Assembly: GCA_015075625.1 (NCBI GenBank)
Contig: JABTTZ010000003.1
Span: 620,001-684,000 of the forward strand
Reading direction: 5' to 3'
Source of the DNA: Anaerolineales bacterium
GTDB lineage: Bacteria > Chloroflexota > Anaerolineae > Aggregatilineales > UBA2796
DNA length: 64,000 bases
A program made the translations under genes and the position numbers. The notes beneath the pieces are model-generated. The model saw only the letters and a program-made list of their open reading frames with translations, did not search any database and was not told where the DNA came from. How positions within the stretch are numbered: position 1 is the first letter of the stretch; each line of letters begins with the position of its first letter. Positions 42,121-51,924 of the stretch are shown piece after piece.

Positions 42121-43413
42121 ATGACGACCCCGCCCACCCGATCCCCTTTTGAGCCGCAGCCGCCCGCTGATGAGGAACTCATCTCGGCATACCTTGACGA
42201 CGCCTTGCGGACGGCGGATCGGGCTGCCTTTGAACAGCGCCTTGCAGCCGAGGCAAACTTACGGGCGCTCTATGATGCCTACCACGAGACTCGGGCGATT
42301 TTGCGGGCTGCCCCAGAGGTGGCACTCCCGCGTTCGTTCCTTCTGAATCCGGCAGAGTTTCGCCGTGTCACGCCATGGTGGGCGCGGTATGAGGCGCTCC
42401 GCTTGATGAGTACAGTAGGGGCGGCAGCAGCCGTCCTGTTGATCACCGTTGGGGTCTTGCTCTCTGGAACGCCTTCCGCGCCGTCTCCCATGCCTTCCTC
42501 GGCGGGCGTGGCACTTCTGGCTACGGAAACCCCTCTAGAAACGGTGACCACCACAAGGGCAGAAAGCGTAGAAACGGCAGAAGGCGTTGGGGAAATGCTT
42601 CTTGAAAGCACAGCAGCCACCCCCGCCGGAAATATCGTCGGAATTCCCCCTTCGATGCCTACGGTGCTGCCCTCAATGCCCCCCCTAGCCACCATGCCCC
42701 CCTTCCCTAGCCCTACAGGGCAATCGAATGTGGGGCGTTCCGGTATTTTCGATGGTACGGCGTCACCCTTTCCTCTGCCAACGACAACGATGCTTCTCAA
42801 GGCAAGCGAGGAAAGCCTGCCGCCCGCTCCGGGTTATTCCGCCACAACTATGGGCTATGCCTATCCCACCGAGACATACGAGGGAATAGACTTTTCCTTT
42901 AAGAGTCCCACGCCAGCAGCCACCTTTACCAAGACTGCTGCCCCGCCGTCGGGGGGAAATCTTTCCGCCATCACCAACACGCCACCCTTAACCATCACCA
43001 GCCCCGCCCGCCTTATGCATACTGCCACCCCTACCATAAATCCGGGCGGAGCCGCCTTCGCTGACCCCTCCCTAGAGTCACCTGCCGCGCCGATGATGGG
43101 CGCAGCGGGCGGGGCTGCCGAAGATAGTACGGATGAAAGCGAAACACCGCCCTCGCCCTCCCTTCAAGGGGATCGAACGACACCAGCGGCTGACCTCATG
43201 GCACAAGAGACGGCAACCTTAGGGATAGAGAGGGAAGCCACCGAAGCCGCCGCCCCCGCCGATCTCACCACCCCTGTTGGCGACGATAAGGGGCGTGTCA
43301 CCCGCCGCGAGGTGGAAGTGAATATTGGGGCGCGGCTGCTGATCGTCGGCGGCATCAGTGTGGGGATTCTCTCCCTGACTGTGCTGCTCATTCTTATTGG
43401 GCGACGGCGGTGA
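42121..43413 (+). CDS. Probable membrane anti-sigma factor with Thr/Pro-rich extracellular region
   Basis: 430 residues. The cytosolic N-terminus (ADEELISAYLDDALRTADRA, FEQRLAAEANLRALYDAYHE) fits the anti-sigma helical domain. The zinc-binding H-x3-C-x2-C motif is absent, so it would be a non-zinc type. A membrane helix at about 95-116 is followed by about 285 residues rich in Pro, Thr, Ser and Ala, then a second helix at about 404-426 (ARLLIVGGISVGILSLTVLL) and GRRR. The layout suggests an outside sensor loop held at both ends. It is co-transcribed with the ECF sigma gene. Confidence 0.78.
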   Translation: MTTPPTRSPFEPQPPADEELISAYLDDALRTADRAAFEQRLAAEANLRALYDAYHETRAILRAAPEVALPRSFLLNPAEFRRVTPWWARYEALRLMSTVGAAAAVLLITVGVLLSGTPSAPSPMPSSAGVALLATETPLETVTTTRAESVETAEGVGEMLLESTAATPAGNIVGIPPSMPTVLPSMPPLATMPPFPSPTGQSNVGRSGIFDGTASPFPLPTTTMLLKASEESLPPAPGYSATTMGYAYPTETYEGIDFSFKSPTPAATFTKTAAPPSGGNLSAITNTPPLTITSPARLMHTATPTINPGGAAFADPSLESPAAPMMGAAGGAAEDSTDESETPPSPSLQGDRTTPAADLMAQETATLGIEREATEAAAPADLTTPVGDDKGRVTRREVEVNIGARLLIVGGISVGILSLTVLLILIGRRR

Positions 43414-43478
43414 TCGCTTTGCTCACGCCCTTGCTCAGTCCGTTACCTAGTACCCGACGACACAAATCGTTATAGCTC

Positions 43479-43525
43479 CCCTCACCGCCGCGCAAACGGG
43501 GAGGGGGATAGGGATTCTTTAGGAA
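43479..43525 (+). repeat. Family B-like repeat, copy 6 (short, divergent)
   Basis: CTCCCCTCACCGCCGCGCAA followed by CGGGGAGGGGGATAGGG forms one arm pair. It lies in the 379-bp gap upstream of PBP2 together with a family A copy; no gene is seen. Confidence 0.5.
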
Positions 43526-43598
43526 ATTTTTTGACGAACTACTAAGTACCGTCACAAAAGTCCTTTGGGGTAAAGAAGGTAGAACAATCGGTGCAGCG

Positions 43599-43695
43599 AT
43601 GCCTTTTAAGCCCCGAAGGGGTGGCTGTTTTCAGCCCGCTGCTAAAGCAGCGGGATCATGCGTTATCCCGCCTTTTCATTGTGTTTGTACTTAGA
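43599..43695 (-). repeat. Family A palindromic repeat, copy 4
   Basis: On the minus strand: TCTAAGTACAAACACAATGA, AAGGCGGGATAACGCATGAT, then CCCGCTGCTTTAGCAGCGGG, GCTGAAAACAGCC, CCCCTTCGGGG and CTTAAAAGGCAT. All three nested hairpins are intact. Confidence 0.85.
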
Positions 43696-43792
43696 CGCTC
43701 TCATTCATGAGTCCTTGCCGAATCTTCCTTGCCACTTCACCATACCGCGCTAAGATTGCCCTATTCGGATGGTTACTGTGGGCGGATTCAGG

Positions 43793-46126
43793 ATGCAAAA
43801 GCGGCTACTTCCCTTTCAAGGTCCCCGTTTGGTGATCTTCACTGGCGTAATCATCGTCATCTTTGCCTTGCTGATCCTGCGCACCTACCACCTTCAATTT
43901 GTTGAATACGATAGCTCGCTGGCGGCGGCGCGAGAAAACAGCGTTCAGAGTGTCCCACTCCCCGCGCCACGCGGCGTCATTTATGACCGCTATGGCAAAG
44001 CGTTGGCGCTGAATGCTCCGGCGTTCAATGTCTCGATTACCCCCGCCGCCTTGCCTGATGATGAAAACGAGACACTGCGTGTCTTGAACCGTCTTGCTGC
44101 CTTGATTGAAGTGCCAGCGACCCGTGCGGCGGCGGATGCTGCTGGAAAGCGGTTTGTCGTCAGCTTACAGGAAATGGTCATTGTTGGGCAAGGGATCGCC
44201 CCCTATCGCCCCGTGATCGTCGCCAGTGATGTCCCGCAAGGGATTGCCCAGACGATTCTTGAAGATATTGCCAACCTTCCCGGCGTCCGGGTGGAGGCGA
44301 TCTCCGTGCGGCAGTATCCCAGTGGGTCTACCACTGCGCAAATTGTGGGGTATCTTGGACCCATCGGCGCAGAAGAAGCAGACAAACTCCGCGAACAGGG
44401 CTATAACCCCTCGTTTGAGCGGGTGGGGTACGCCGGTGTGGAGGCTTACCTTGATGAAGAACTCTCTGGAAAACGCGGGTTGTTAACGCAGACGGTAGAC
44501 GTGGCAGGCTTGCCAATCACCGTTATCCAGCGCGATCCGCCCGTCGCCGGGCGCAATATCCGCCTGACACTCGATCTCACCCTGCAAAAATTTGCCGAAC
44601 AGCAGCTTCAAGATCGGATCAACATCATCAATGCCGAAGCGCAGAAACTTCAAACCCTCTCCGGCGTTGTGATTGCCATGAATCCACAAACGGGCGAAAT
44701 CTTGGCGATGGTCAGCTTACCTACCTATGACAACACGCGCTTTGCCCGTTCGATTGACGGCGAATACTACCTGCGTATTGCCAAAGAGCCGCAAACGCCG
44801 CTGGTAAACCATGCCATTCAGTCGCTCTACCCGCCGGGATCGGTTTGGAAGTTGATTTCCGCCGCTGGAATCCTTCAGGAGAAGGTGATCGCCGCCGATT
44901 ACCAACTCTATGATGGGGGGGACTTGTTCATCGAAAACAAGTTTGCGGTGGGGGATATTGGGCAACGGCAGCGCTTTGTCTGTTGGCTGCGCACGGGGCA
45001 TCAACGGGTAGATATGGTACACGGTATTGCCTGGAGTTGCGATGTCTATTTTTACCAAGTTGGGGGCGGCAACCCCGATCCAAATTTGGTGGCGCTGCGC
45101 CCAGGCGGGCTTGGTATCCGCGATTTATACCGCTATGCTACAGCGCTCAATATTGGCGTGGAGACAGGCATTGAACTGCCCTACGAAAACCCGGGACAAA
45201 TGCCCGATGAAACATGGAAACGCCGTGTCTATGGCGAAAGTTGGTCTACGGGGGATACCTACAATGCCGCCTTCGGGCAGGGGTATGTCGTCACCTCCCC
45301 GATTCAACTTCTTTCGGCAACCTCCGCTCTGATGAACGGCGGAACGCTCTACCAACCGACGATCATCCGCGAATGGCTTGATGCCGAAGGGAATGTCATT
45401 ATTCCCTTCACGCCGCGTGTTCACCGCACCGTAACCCTCCCTCCGGTGGGACAGCCTATTATCCTGAACCTAAAAGAGGACATGCTGATTCGAGGGAAAA
45501 ACAGCCTTGCCTGCACCTGCGAACCCCGCAGCCCCTACCGCAACCCGGAAAACCCAGATTACGATCCCAACCTACAGCAGTGTACTGATGACTTCGTAAA
45601 AAATTATCGCGGGCAAGTCAATCACCACGAATTCGGCGTGATCGATTACCAAGTGAACATCCCCTATGGCTATATTTTCGGAGGGGTCTGTAATCAACGG
45701 CAGATTAATGACAGTCTCTACAGCAACTATCAGCCACCGTTCGTTGCCCAGGAATACATTCGGATCATTGAACAGGGAATGTACGAAGCCGTCATGAATC
45801 CCGAAGGGACGGCAAAAACAGCCGCCCTGGGTTACATCCAAGTGGGTGGCAAAACTGGCACAGCAGAATATTGCGACGATATTGCCTTTGCCTTAGGGTT
45901 ATGCAAACAAGGAGAGTGGCCCTCTCATGCGTGGTATGTTGGCTATGCGCCCTTTGAGAACCCCGAAATTGCGGTGATTGCCTTTGTCTACAATGCAGGG
46001 GAGGGATCGAAAAACTCGCTGCCCATCGTCAAAAATGTGATCGACTGCTACTTTCGCCTTAAAACAGAGCGCGGGCGGCTTGGGGCGAATGCCGATCTGC
46101 CCCCGTGCAATATTCCGCAGCAGTGA
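43793..46126 (+). CDS. mrdA: Penicillin-binding protein 2 (class B, elongation) with cysteine-rich insertion
   Basis: About 777 residues. One N-terminal membrane helix is followed by the class B dimerisation domain (APRGVIYDRYGKALALNAPA, GYLGPIGAEEADKLREQGYN, VEAYLDEELSGKRG). The transpeptidase domain has SVWK (Ser350), SCD (the SxD form normal in PBP2) and KTGT. It crosslinks peptidoglycan during side-wall growth. Between SxD and KTGT there is an insertion of over 100 residues with at least four cysteines (SLACTCEPRS, LQQCTDDF, GGVCNQRQ), and more occur near KTGT (EYCDDI, LCKQGEW). The start may instead be the ATG at 43769. Confidence 0.93.
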   Translation: MQKRLLPFQGPRLVIFTGVIIVIFALLILRTYHLQFVEYDSSLAAARENSVQSVPLPAPRGVIYDRYGKALALNAPAFNVSITPAALPDDENETLRVLNRLAALIEVPATRAAADAAGKRFVVSLQEMVIVGQGIAPYRPVIVASDVPQGIAQTILEDIANLPGVRVEAISVRQYPSGSTTAQIVGYLGPIGAEEADKLREQGYNPSFERVGYAGVEAYLDEELSGKRGLLTQTVDVAGLPITVIQRDPPVAGRNIRLTLDLTLQKFAEQQLQDRINIINAEAQKLQTLSGVVIAMNPQTGEILAMVSLPTYDNTRFARSIDGEYYLRIAKEPQTPLVNHAIQSLYPPGSVWKLISAAGILQEKVIAADYQLYDGGDLFIENKFAVGDIGQRQRFVCWLRTGHQRVDMVHGIAWSCDVYFYQVGGGNPDPNLVALRPGGLGIRDLYRYATALNIGVETGIELPYENPGQMPDETWKRRVYGESWSTGDTYNAAFGQGYVVTSPIQLLSATSALMNGGTLYQPTIIREWLDAEGNVIIPFTPRVHRTVTLPPVGQPIILNLKEDMLIRGKNSLACTCEPRSPYRNPENPDYDPNLQQCTDDFVKNYRGQVNHHEFGVIDYQVNIPYGYIFGGVCNQRQINDSLYSNYQPPFVAQEYIRIIEQGMYEAVMNPEGTAKTAALGYIQVGGKTGTAEYCDDIAFALGLCKQGEWPSHAWYVGYAPFENPEIAVIAFVYNAGEGSKNSLPIVKNVIDCYFRLKTERGRLGANADLPPCNIPQQ

Positions 46127-46142
46127 CCGTAAGCCGTTAGAA

Positions 46143-46170
46143 TGGGGTGCAACAAGCCATCTGCACCCCA
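46143..46170. terminator. Hairpin between convergent PBP2 and DsbA-like genes
   Basis: TGGGGTGCA / TGCACCCCA with a 10-nt loop. There is no T-run, so termination is possible but not shown. Confidence 0.45.
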
Positions 46171-46186
46171 CTCAACTGGACGGACG

Positions 46187-46984
46187 TTAAGGGTTTTGGG
46201 CGATGAGTTCAGCAACCATCTGCGCCGTAACCCCCGACGGAAAATCTTGCCCGTTCACTTTGAAATAGTGCAACGTCACCCCGCCATCCAACGAATACAT
46301 GAGCGTTGGCGTGCCGGAAATTTTGGCGCTTTTCGCCATTGACAGCCCACTTTCCAAAACGGGGAAGGCTTTTTGTTCGGTGACACAACTTTGGAGTTTG
46401 GGGAAGTCCAAGTCTCTTGCCGTCACTATCTCCTCAATCACCGCCCACGATAACCCCTGTCGTCCCTGCAACTCGTAAAGGGCATCGTGCATCTTCCAAT
46501 ACCCCCCTTGCTGATCGGCACAAATCGCCACATTCGCTGCGAAAAAAGAGGCATCTTCGACATCAAAAAAAAGCGTGACCATTGCCAGCCGTGCCTTCCC
46601 CGTATCAACCTGCTCTTTGATAATCGTATTGATCACCGGGGCATAGTTTTTGCAGTGGGAACAGCCAAAGTTCATAAATTCCACCAGCAGCACCTTTGCC
46701 TCTGGACTCCCAATGACGGGTAAGCCAGTGACCAAGTTGGACATCACGCGGGAGGGGGGGACGGTGGCATTCGCCTCTGGAAGCCCTGCGGTTGTGGGCG
46801 ATTGCTGCGCAAAAACGACAACGGCCGCCAGCAATCCAGCAAAAAGCACGCCCACTGTCCCCAAGACAACCAAGACAAGGCGCGGATCATAGGGGCGCTC
46901 GGTTCGTTTGGGGTTCAGCGGCGCGATCACTGGTTCAGCAGGGGGTGGGGTGGATGACTCAGGCGGATTGATGGGCGTGAACAT
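46187..46984 (-). CDS. DsbA-family thiol oxidoreductase, membrane-anchored
   Basis: 265 residues. One membrane helix at about 35-60 (LVLVVLGTVGVLFAGLLAAV) leaves the rest outside. The thioredoxin fold carries the active site CSHC in EFMNFGCSHCKNYAPV, the helical insertion typical of DsbA (WKMHDALYELQGRQGLSWAV), and a cis-Pro in ISGTPTLMYS. Such proteins make or rearrange disulfides in exported proteins. It faces the PBP2 gene, whose extracellular domain is unusually rich in cysteine. No DsbB or VKOR partner is visible in the window. Confidence 0.9.
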   Translation of the reverse strand: MFTPINPPESSTPPPAEPVIAPLNPKRTERPYDPRLVLVVLGTVGVLFAGLLAAVVVFAQQSPTTAGLPEANATVPPSRVMSNLVTGLPVIGSPEAKVLLVEFMNFGCSHCKNYAPVINTIIKEQVDTGKARLAMVTLFFDVEDASFFAANVAICADQQGGYWKMHDALYELQGRQGLSWAVIEEIVTARDLDFPKLQSCVTEQKAFPVLESGLSMAKSAKISGTPTLMYSLDGGVTLHYFKVNGQDFPSGVTAQMVAELIAQNP

Positions 46985-47047
46985 GGTTTGTGTCTTTCGT
47001 TGAATTTCTCATCTACGAATCTAACGTATTGCCAACTACCGTCAAGC

Positions 47048-47053
47048 TATAAT
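47048..47053 (+). promoter_or_regulatory. Candidate -10 for the phosphorylase gene
   Basis: TATAAT, 40 bp before the start at 47094. No well-spaced -35 was found. Confidence 0.4.
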
Positions 47054-47093
47054 AGGATGTGCGCCAGACGTTCTTAGGAGTTATTTAGCCATC

Positions 47094-48410
47094 ATGCGTG
47101 CCGTCGATATTATTGCCCACAAACGGGATGGGGGAGAACTCAGCAGCGAAGAAATCGCCTTCTTCATTGAGGGGTACACCAGAGGAACAATTACCGATTA
47201 TCAGGCATCGGCATGGCTCATGGCAGTCTATTGGCGGGGAATGACCGAACGCGAGATCGTTGATCTGACGAACGCTATGGCACACAGTGGCGATGTCCTT
47301 GATTTTACGAACATCCTCCCCATCGTCGTTGATAAACATTCCTCCGGTGGGGTTGGGGATAAAACGACCTTGATTGTCCTCCCTATTGTAGCCGCTTGTG
47401 GGGTGCCAGTGGCAAAGATGAGCGGGCGCGGCTTGGGCTATTCGGGGGGGACAATCGATAAATTGGAAGCCATCCCCGGCTATCGAGTGATTCTTTCCGA
47501 AGATGAATTTATCCAGCAAGTGAAAAAAATCGGAATCGTCCTCACCAGCCAAAGCGCAAATCTTGCCCCCGCCGATGGGAAATTGTATGCCCTACGGGAT
47601 GTAACCGCCACTGTCCCAAGCCTGCCCCTCATCGCCAGCAGCATCATGAGCAAAAAGATCGCGGCAGGCGCTCAGGCAATTGTCCTTGATGTCAAGGTGG
47701 GCATGGGCGCATTTATGCCCACTATTGAAGAAGCGCGGGTGTTGGCAAAGATGATGGTTGGCATTGGGCGTGGTGTGGGACGGCAAACGGTTGCCATGCT
47801 CTCCGATATGAACCAACCCCTAGGAAGCGCCGTAGGGAACGCCCTAGAGGTTGCCGAAGCTGTAGAGTGCCTTCACAACAAGGGGGCGCAAGACCTCCGC
47901 GACCACTGCCTGACCGTCGCCGCCTATATGCTGTGGCTGGCGAATGGTGGCAAGCCCGATGATGATATTCAAACCTATACCCGCCAAGCCTCGGATAAGC
48001 TCCGCAGCGGGGCTGCGTTCGAGAAATTTGTCACCTTGATCAAGGCACAAGGGGGCGATCCGAAGGTGATTAACGATCCCTCTCTGTTATCCAAAGCCCG
48101 TTATACAGAAACCCTCACCGCCACCCGCGATGGTTATGTGCGCCAGATTAACGCCCTTCATGTGGGAATGGCGGCGGTGGAACTTGGGGCGGGGCGAGCG
48201 CGTAAAGATGATTCTATCGATCATGCGGTGGGAATCATCGTCCATAAGAAAGTGGGCGAGACGATTATGGTGGGAGAGCCAACCTTCACCATTCACGCCA
48301 ACGACACAACCAAACTCGCACGGGCGAAGCAGATGCTGCACAACACCCTTGTTTACAGCGACCAAGCAACGCTGCCCTTGCCAACCTTCTACGATATTTT
48401 CACCGATTAA
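47094..48410 (+). CDS. pdp: Pyrimidine-nucleoside/thymidine phosphorylase
   Basis: 438 residues matching the phosphorylase family in full: MRAVDIIAHKRDGGELSSEE, VDKHSSGGVGDKTTL, the signature SGRGLGYSGGTIDKLEA, SKKIAAGAQAIVLDVKVGMG and ALEVAEAVECL. The C-terminal cradle domain has NALHVGMAAVELGAGRARK and VGIIVHKKVGETI. It splits thymidine, deoxyuridine or uridine with phosphate to give the base and sugar-1-phosphate. Sequence alone does not settle deoA versus pdp specificity. It lies 30 bp before the kinase gene on the same strand. Confidence 0.94.
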   Translation: MRAVDIIAHKRDGGELSSEEIAFFIEGYTRGTITDYQASAWLMAVYWRGMTEREIVDLTNAMAHSGDVLDFTNILPIVVDKHSSGGVGDKTTLIVLPIVAACGVPVAKMSGRGLGYSGGTIDKLEAIPGYRVILSEDEFIQQVKKIGIVLTSQSANLAPADGKLYALRDVTATVPSLPLIASSIMSKKIAAGAQAIVLDVKVGMGAFMPTIEEARVLAKMMVGIGRGVGRQTVAMLSDMNQPLGSAVGNALEVAEAVECLHNKGAQDLRDHCLTVAAYMLWLANGGKPDDDIQTYTRQASDKLRSGAAFEKFVTLIKAQGGDPKVINDPSLLSKARYTETLTATRDGYVRQINALHVGMAAVELGAGRARKDDSIDHAVGIIVHKKVGETIMVGEPTFTIHANDTTKLARAKQMLHNTLVYSDQATLPLPTFYDIFTD

Positions 48411-48440
48411 ATACCGCTTAGGCTGTGGGGGGATTGCACT

Positions 48441-51400
48441 ATGGAGCGCATTGGGGCATACACACTCATCGACATCATTGGCTTGGGCGGCATGGCAACC
48501 GTCTATCGTGCCAAACGGGATGCGGATACCACAGAGATTGCCCTCAAGGTCATTCGTGGCGAGATGGCGGCGGAAAAAGGCATTGCCGCACGCTTTGATC
48601 GCGAAGCGCAGACGATGTTGGCGCTTAAGCACCCCCACATCCTGACCGTCTACGAACACGGCACAGTTGATGCAATGCTTTATCTTGCCGAAGAACTTCT
48701 CCCCGGTACAGGGCTGCTAGGCTTGATTCGGGAGCGGAAGATCGCCCTCGATCAGGCAAATCGACTCATTGGGCAAATTGCCTCTGCCCTGATCTATGCC
48801 CATGAGCTGGGGGTGATTCACCGCGACCTAAAGCCGCATAACATCCTCTTGCGGGGGAATGGCGATGCCGTGCTGACCGATTTTGGCTTAGCCCGCCTCC
48901 TTGATGAAGATGCGGCGGCAAAGACGGCGCTCACCCAGACCGGAGCGCAAATTGGGACGCCTGCTTACATGCCCCCCGAACAATGGGTGGGTGATGCCGC
49001 CGATGTCCGCTCTGATGTCTATGCCTTCGGCTTGCTCATTTACGAGATTTTGACCGGAGAGCAAGCCTTCAAAGGCGAAAATGCCTACGATTTGATGCAT
49101 AAACACCTCTACATGCCCCCACCGACCTTGCGCAAGGATCGCCCCGATCTGCCTGTTGGGGTAGATGCTGTTGTACGGCGGGCGCTGGCGAAAGAGCGCC
49201 ACGAGCGCTATCAGACTGTTCAGGAACTCTACGATGCCTACAAACTTGCCTTCCTCGGCGTGACGCTACCACACTATGCCGAAAAAGGCGCTGATATGAT
49301 GACGCGCATTGTCAGCCCCTCTCAGGCAAAGAAGCAAGAGGCACGGGCAATTGCCGATCTTGAAGCCGAACTCGCCCGTCAAAACCCAACCCCCTCACGT
49401 TCTACACAAACGATCAATCTGCTCCCCCAAGATGTGAGCGGGCGGTATCTAGGGCGTTCGCGGGAGGTTGGCGATATTATCAGTCTGATCCGCGAACGCG
49501 CCCGCCTGATCAGTATCTATGGGCGTGGCGGGGTAGGCAAGACCGCCCTCGCCTGCAAAGCCCTGACCGATCTCATGGATTCATCCTTGCACCCTGATGG
49601 GGTTGTCTCCCTGAGCGCAATCAGCACAGGGATCAGCTTGGATCGCATCCTAACCGGCTTTGGAAAGCTGCTTGGCGGCTCGGATCAACTGCTGATGGAA
49701 TTTCTCAGCCGTGATGCCAGCACTCCACCGGCTCAAAAAGCAAACGCCTTGCTCGAAAAGTTAGAGGGCGGGCGCTATGTTCTGCTGCTCGATAACCTCG
49801 AAACACTGCAAACCCCCGGCTCGGGCGAACTAACCGATGCTGGCTTAAACGCTTTTCTGGAAACAGCGCTAGAGCGGGGCGGCAGTTTATCCATCCTCAT
49901 CACCAGCCGTGAACCACTGGCACTCCCCCGCCTTCTCAAAACGTGGGAACGCCTGATCCCCCTTGACGAGGGCTTAGCGCGGGCGGATGCTATTGCCTTG
50001 CTCCGCGCCTTTGACCCCGATGGGGCAGCGGGCTTGCAAGAGGCAAGCGAGGACGCCCTCGGAAAGTTAGTGGATCGAGCGGGGGGCTTTCCCCGTGCGT
50101 TGGAGGCAATCGCTGGTCTGCTTTTGGAAGACCCATTGCTCTCTGTCGATTCGCTCGTCAGTGACATGACCTTGATCACCTCGGAGGTCGTTCCCCTGAT
50201 TGTCAAACAGGCGATTTCACGGTTGACACCAGAGGCAGTGCGCGTCATGGAGGCATTGGCGGTCTTGGAATTTCCCGCCCCCCAAAGCGCGGTGGAATAC
50301 ATGCTTGCACCCTATATGGATACGACCTCTATGCGGGCGATTTTGGCGCGGCTGGTGCGTGGCTACTTCGTGGGATTCAATCGCGCAACAGGGCATTTCT
50401 CGCTGCACCCGATTGATCGAGACTATTGTTACAACGCGATCACCGTAGGGGAATCGGGCGACTCACGTCTTAATCCCCCTCCCTATTCACGGGTGGCGCT
50501 GCATGGGCGGGCGGCGGAGTACTACCGCCGTTTGGTAAAGCCCCGTGATCAGTGGCGTAACGTGGAAACGATCAGCCCCCAGATCAACGCAATTTACCAC
50601 CTGACAAAAGCGGGCGAATATGACGAGGCGCACCGCGTGTTGATAACCATTGACAAGTACCATCTTTGGGAGTGGGGGCAAATTGATACCCTCGAAAAAC
50701 TTTACACGCCACTGGTGGGAAAGGTCATTGACCCCCATTTGTCTCGGCAGATGCGCTTGCGGATGAACATGTATTACTACTTCTGGGAGAAACCAGCAGA
50801 ACATGAACGGCTCACCCGTGAACTGATTGCCGAAGCGCACGCCGCCGGGGATACCCAGAGCGAGGCAGAAGCCTATGACGATCTCGGACAGGCGCTGCGG
50901 TTGGTGTCCCAATTGCCAGCAGGGGTTGCCGCCCACCAAAAGGCGTATGAACTTCAACGCCAACTAGGAAATCGCTTAGGGCAGGCGGAGTCGCTCGGCG
51001 GGATTGGCTCAACGCTTGCCTTTATCGATCCCTCGAATGCTGTCCAGCCGTTGGAAGAAGCCCTCGCCATTCAACGGGAATACAACAATCCGGGAAACAT
51101 CTCGTATCTGCTCATTGAGCTTGCCGATGTCTATACCGATCTCGGTGATCTAAAAAAAGCCCATGCCTGTGCCAGCGAAGCCTTAGAAGTGGCAGAGGGC
51201 AGCAGCCCGATGAACATCATCCGGGCGATGGGCGTGCTGAGCCAAACCTATGTCTATATGGGGCTTTACGATCAGGCGATTGCGTTGGCGAAGCGTGCGA
51301 TGAGCGATGCCCAAAAATACCCGCCCATGCGCGGCGTGCGCGATGTGCTGATTGTCATGGCACAGTCCTACATGATTCAGGCGGAATTAACACGCGGGAA

Positions 51401-51917
51401 CACCGCAGAAGCATTGGCAATCGTGCAGCAGATTTCCAAAGACCTTTTATACGATCTTCGGGATGCCGCCCCTGCCCACTTCATTCGCCTGACCTCAGCC
51501 TTGGCGTTTCTTTTTGAGGGCGATTTAGCCACCGTACAGCGGCTTATGGCGATCTATGACAGCATCTCAAGGGGGGTGTTTTTCTCCATCATTGGAGCGT
51601 TTTACCTCTATATCCACGCCTTCTTGGGAAATAGCGAAACGGTGCGCCGCCAGTTTGATATTGTGATGGCAAACATCAATCCAGCAGGTGCGCAGTATTA
51701 TATGTTGGACGTGTGGAAGGCGCTTTTGGCTGCTATCAAGATGGTGATTGGCGGTGAAGTTGAGGATGCGCTCGAACGCTATGGCAAGGTTATTCCGACG
51801 ATGCCCAAAGGAATTCGGGCGATGCACGAATCGCTTATTTCCCGTCTTGCCGAACGAACAAGCCATCCCGACCTGATGCGGGTAAAGGCAGAAATTTTCG
51901 GGGTAACTGTGTCCTAA
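48441..51917 (+). CDS. Serine/threonine protein kinase fused to NB-ARC-type ATPase and TPR repeats
   Basis: 1158 residues in three blocks. Residues 1-275 are a Hanks-type kinase: GLGGMATVYRAK, IALKVIRG (ATP Lys near 36), VIHRDLKPHNILL (Asp near 128), LTDFGLARLL, GTPAYMPPEQW and SDVYAFGLLIYEILTG. After a linker comes a STAND/NB-ARC P-loop (SIYGRGGVGKTALACKAL, Lys367) with Walker B YVLLLDNLETL and SILITSREPLALP. A winged-helix-like region and C-terminal TPR-like repeats (about 700-1100) follow. There is no membrane helix, unlike PknB. It probably works as a ligand-gated signalling switch. Inputs and targets are unknown. Confidence 0.9.
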   Translation: MERIGAYTLIDIIGLGGMATVYRAKRDADTTEIALKVIRGEMAAEKGIAARFDREAQTMLALKHPHILTVYEHGTVDAMLYLAEELLPGTGLLGLIRERKIALDQANRLIGQIASALIYAHELGVIHRDLKPHNILLRGNGDAVLTDFGLARLLDEDAAAKTALTQTGAQIGTPAYMPPEQWVGDAADVRSDVYAFGLLIYEILTGEQAFKGENAYDLMHKHLYMPPPTLRKDRPDLPVGVDAVVRRALAKERHERYQTVQELYDAYKLAFLGVTLPHYAEKGADMMTRIVSPSQAKKQEARAIADLEAELARQNPTPSRSTQTINLLPQDVSGRYLGRSREVGDIISLIRERARLISIYGRGGVGKTALACKALTDLMDSSLHPDGVVSLSAISTGISLDRILTGFGKLLGGSDQLLMEFLSRDASTPPAQKANALLEKLEGGRYVLLLDNLETLQTPGSGELTDAGLNAFLETALERGGSLSILITSREPLALPRLLKTWERLIPLDEGLARADAIALLRAFDPDGAAGLQEASEDALGKLVDRAGGFPRALEAIAGLLLEDPLLSVDSLVSDMTLITSEVVPLIVKQAISRLTPEAVRVMEALAVLEFPAPQSAVEYMLAPYMDTTSMRAILARLVRGYFVGFNRATGHFSLHPIDRDYCYNAITVGESGDSRLNPPPYSRVALHGRAAEYYRRLVKPRDQWRNVETISPQINAIYHLTKAGEYDEAHRVLITIDKYHLWEWGQIDTLEKLYTPLVGKVIDPHLSRQMRLRMNMYYYFWEKPAEHERLTRELIAEAHAAGDTQSEAEAYDDLGQALRLVSQLPAGVAAHQKAYELQRQLGNRLGQAESLGGIGSTLAFIDPSNAVQPLEEALAIQREYNNPGNISYLLIELADVYTDLGDLKKAHACASEALEVAEGSSPMNIIRAMGVLSQTYVYMGLYDQAIALAKRAMSDAQKYPPMRGVRDVLIVMAQSYMIQAELTRGNTAEALAIVQQISKDLLYDLRDAAPAHFIRLTSALAFLFEGDLATVQRLMAIYDSISRGVFFSIIGAFYLYIHAFLGNSETVRRQFDIVMANINPAGAQYYMLDVWKALLAAIKMVIGGEVEDALERYGKVIPTMPKGIRAMHESLISRLAERTSHPDLMRVKAEIFGVTVS

Positions 51918-51924
51918 ACACGGC

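Noticed and set aside
43793-46126. SCD in PBP2 as a mutated SxN motif
   Set aside because: SxD is the normal form in the PBP2 elongation subfamily.
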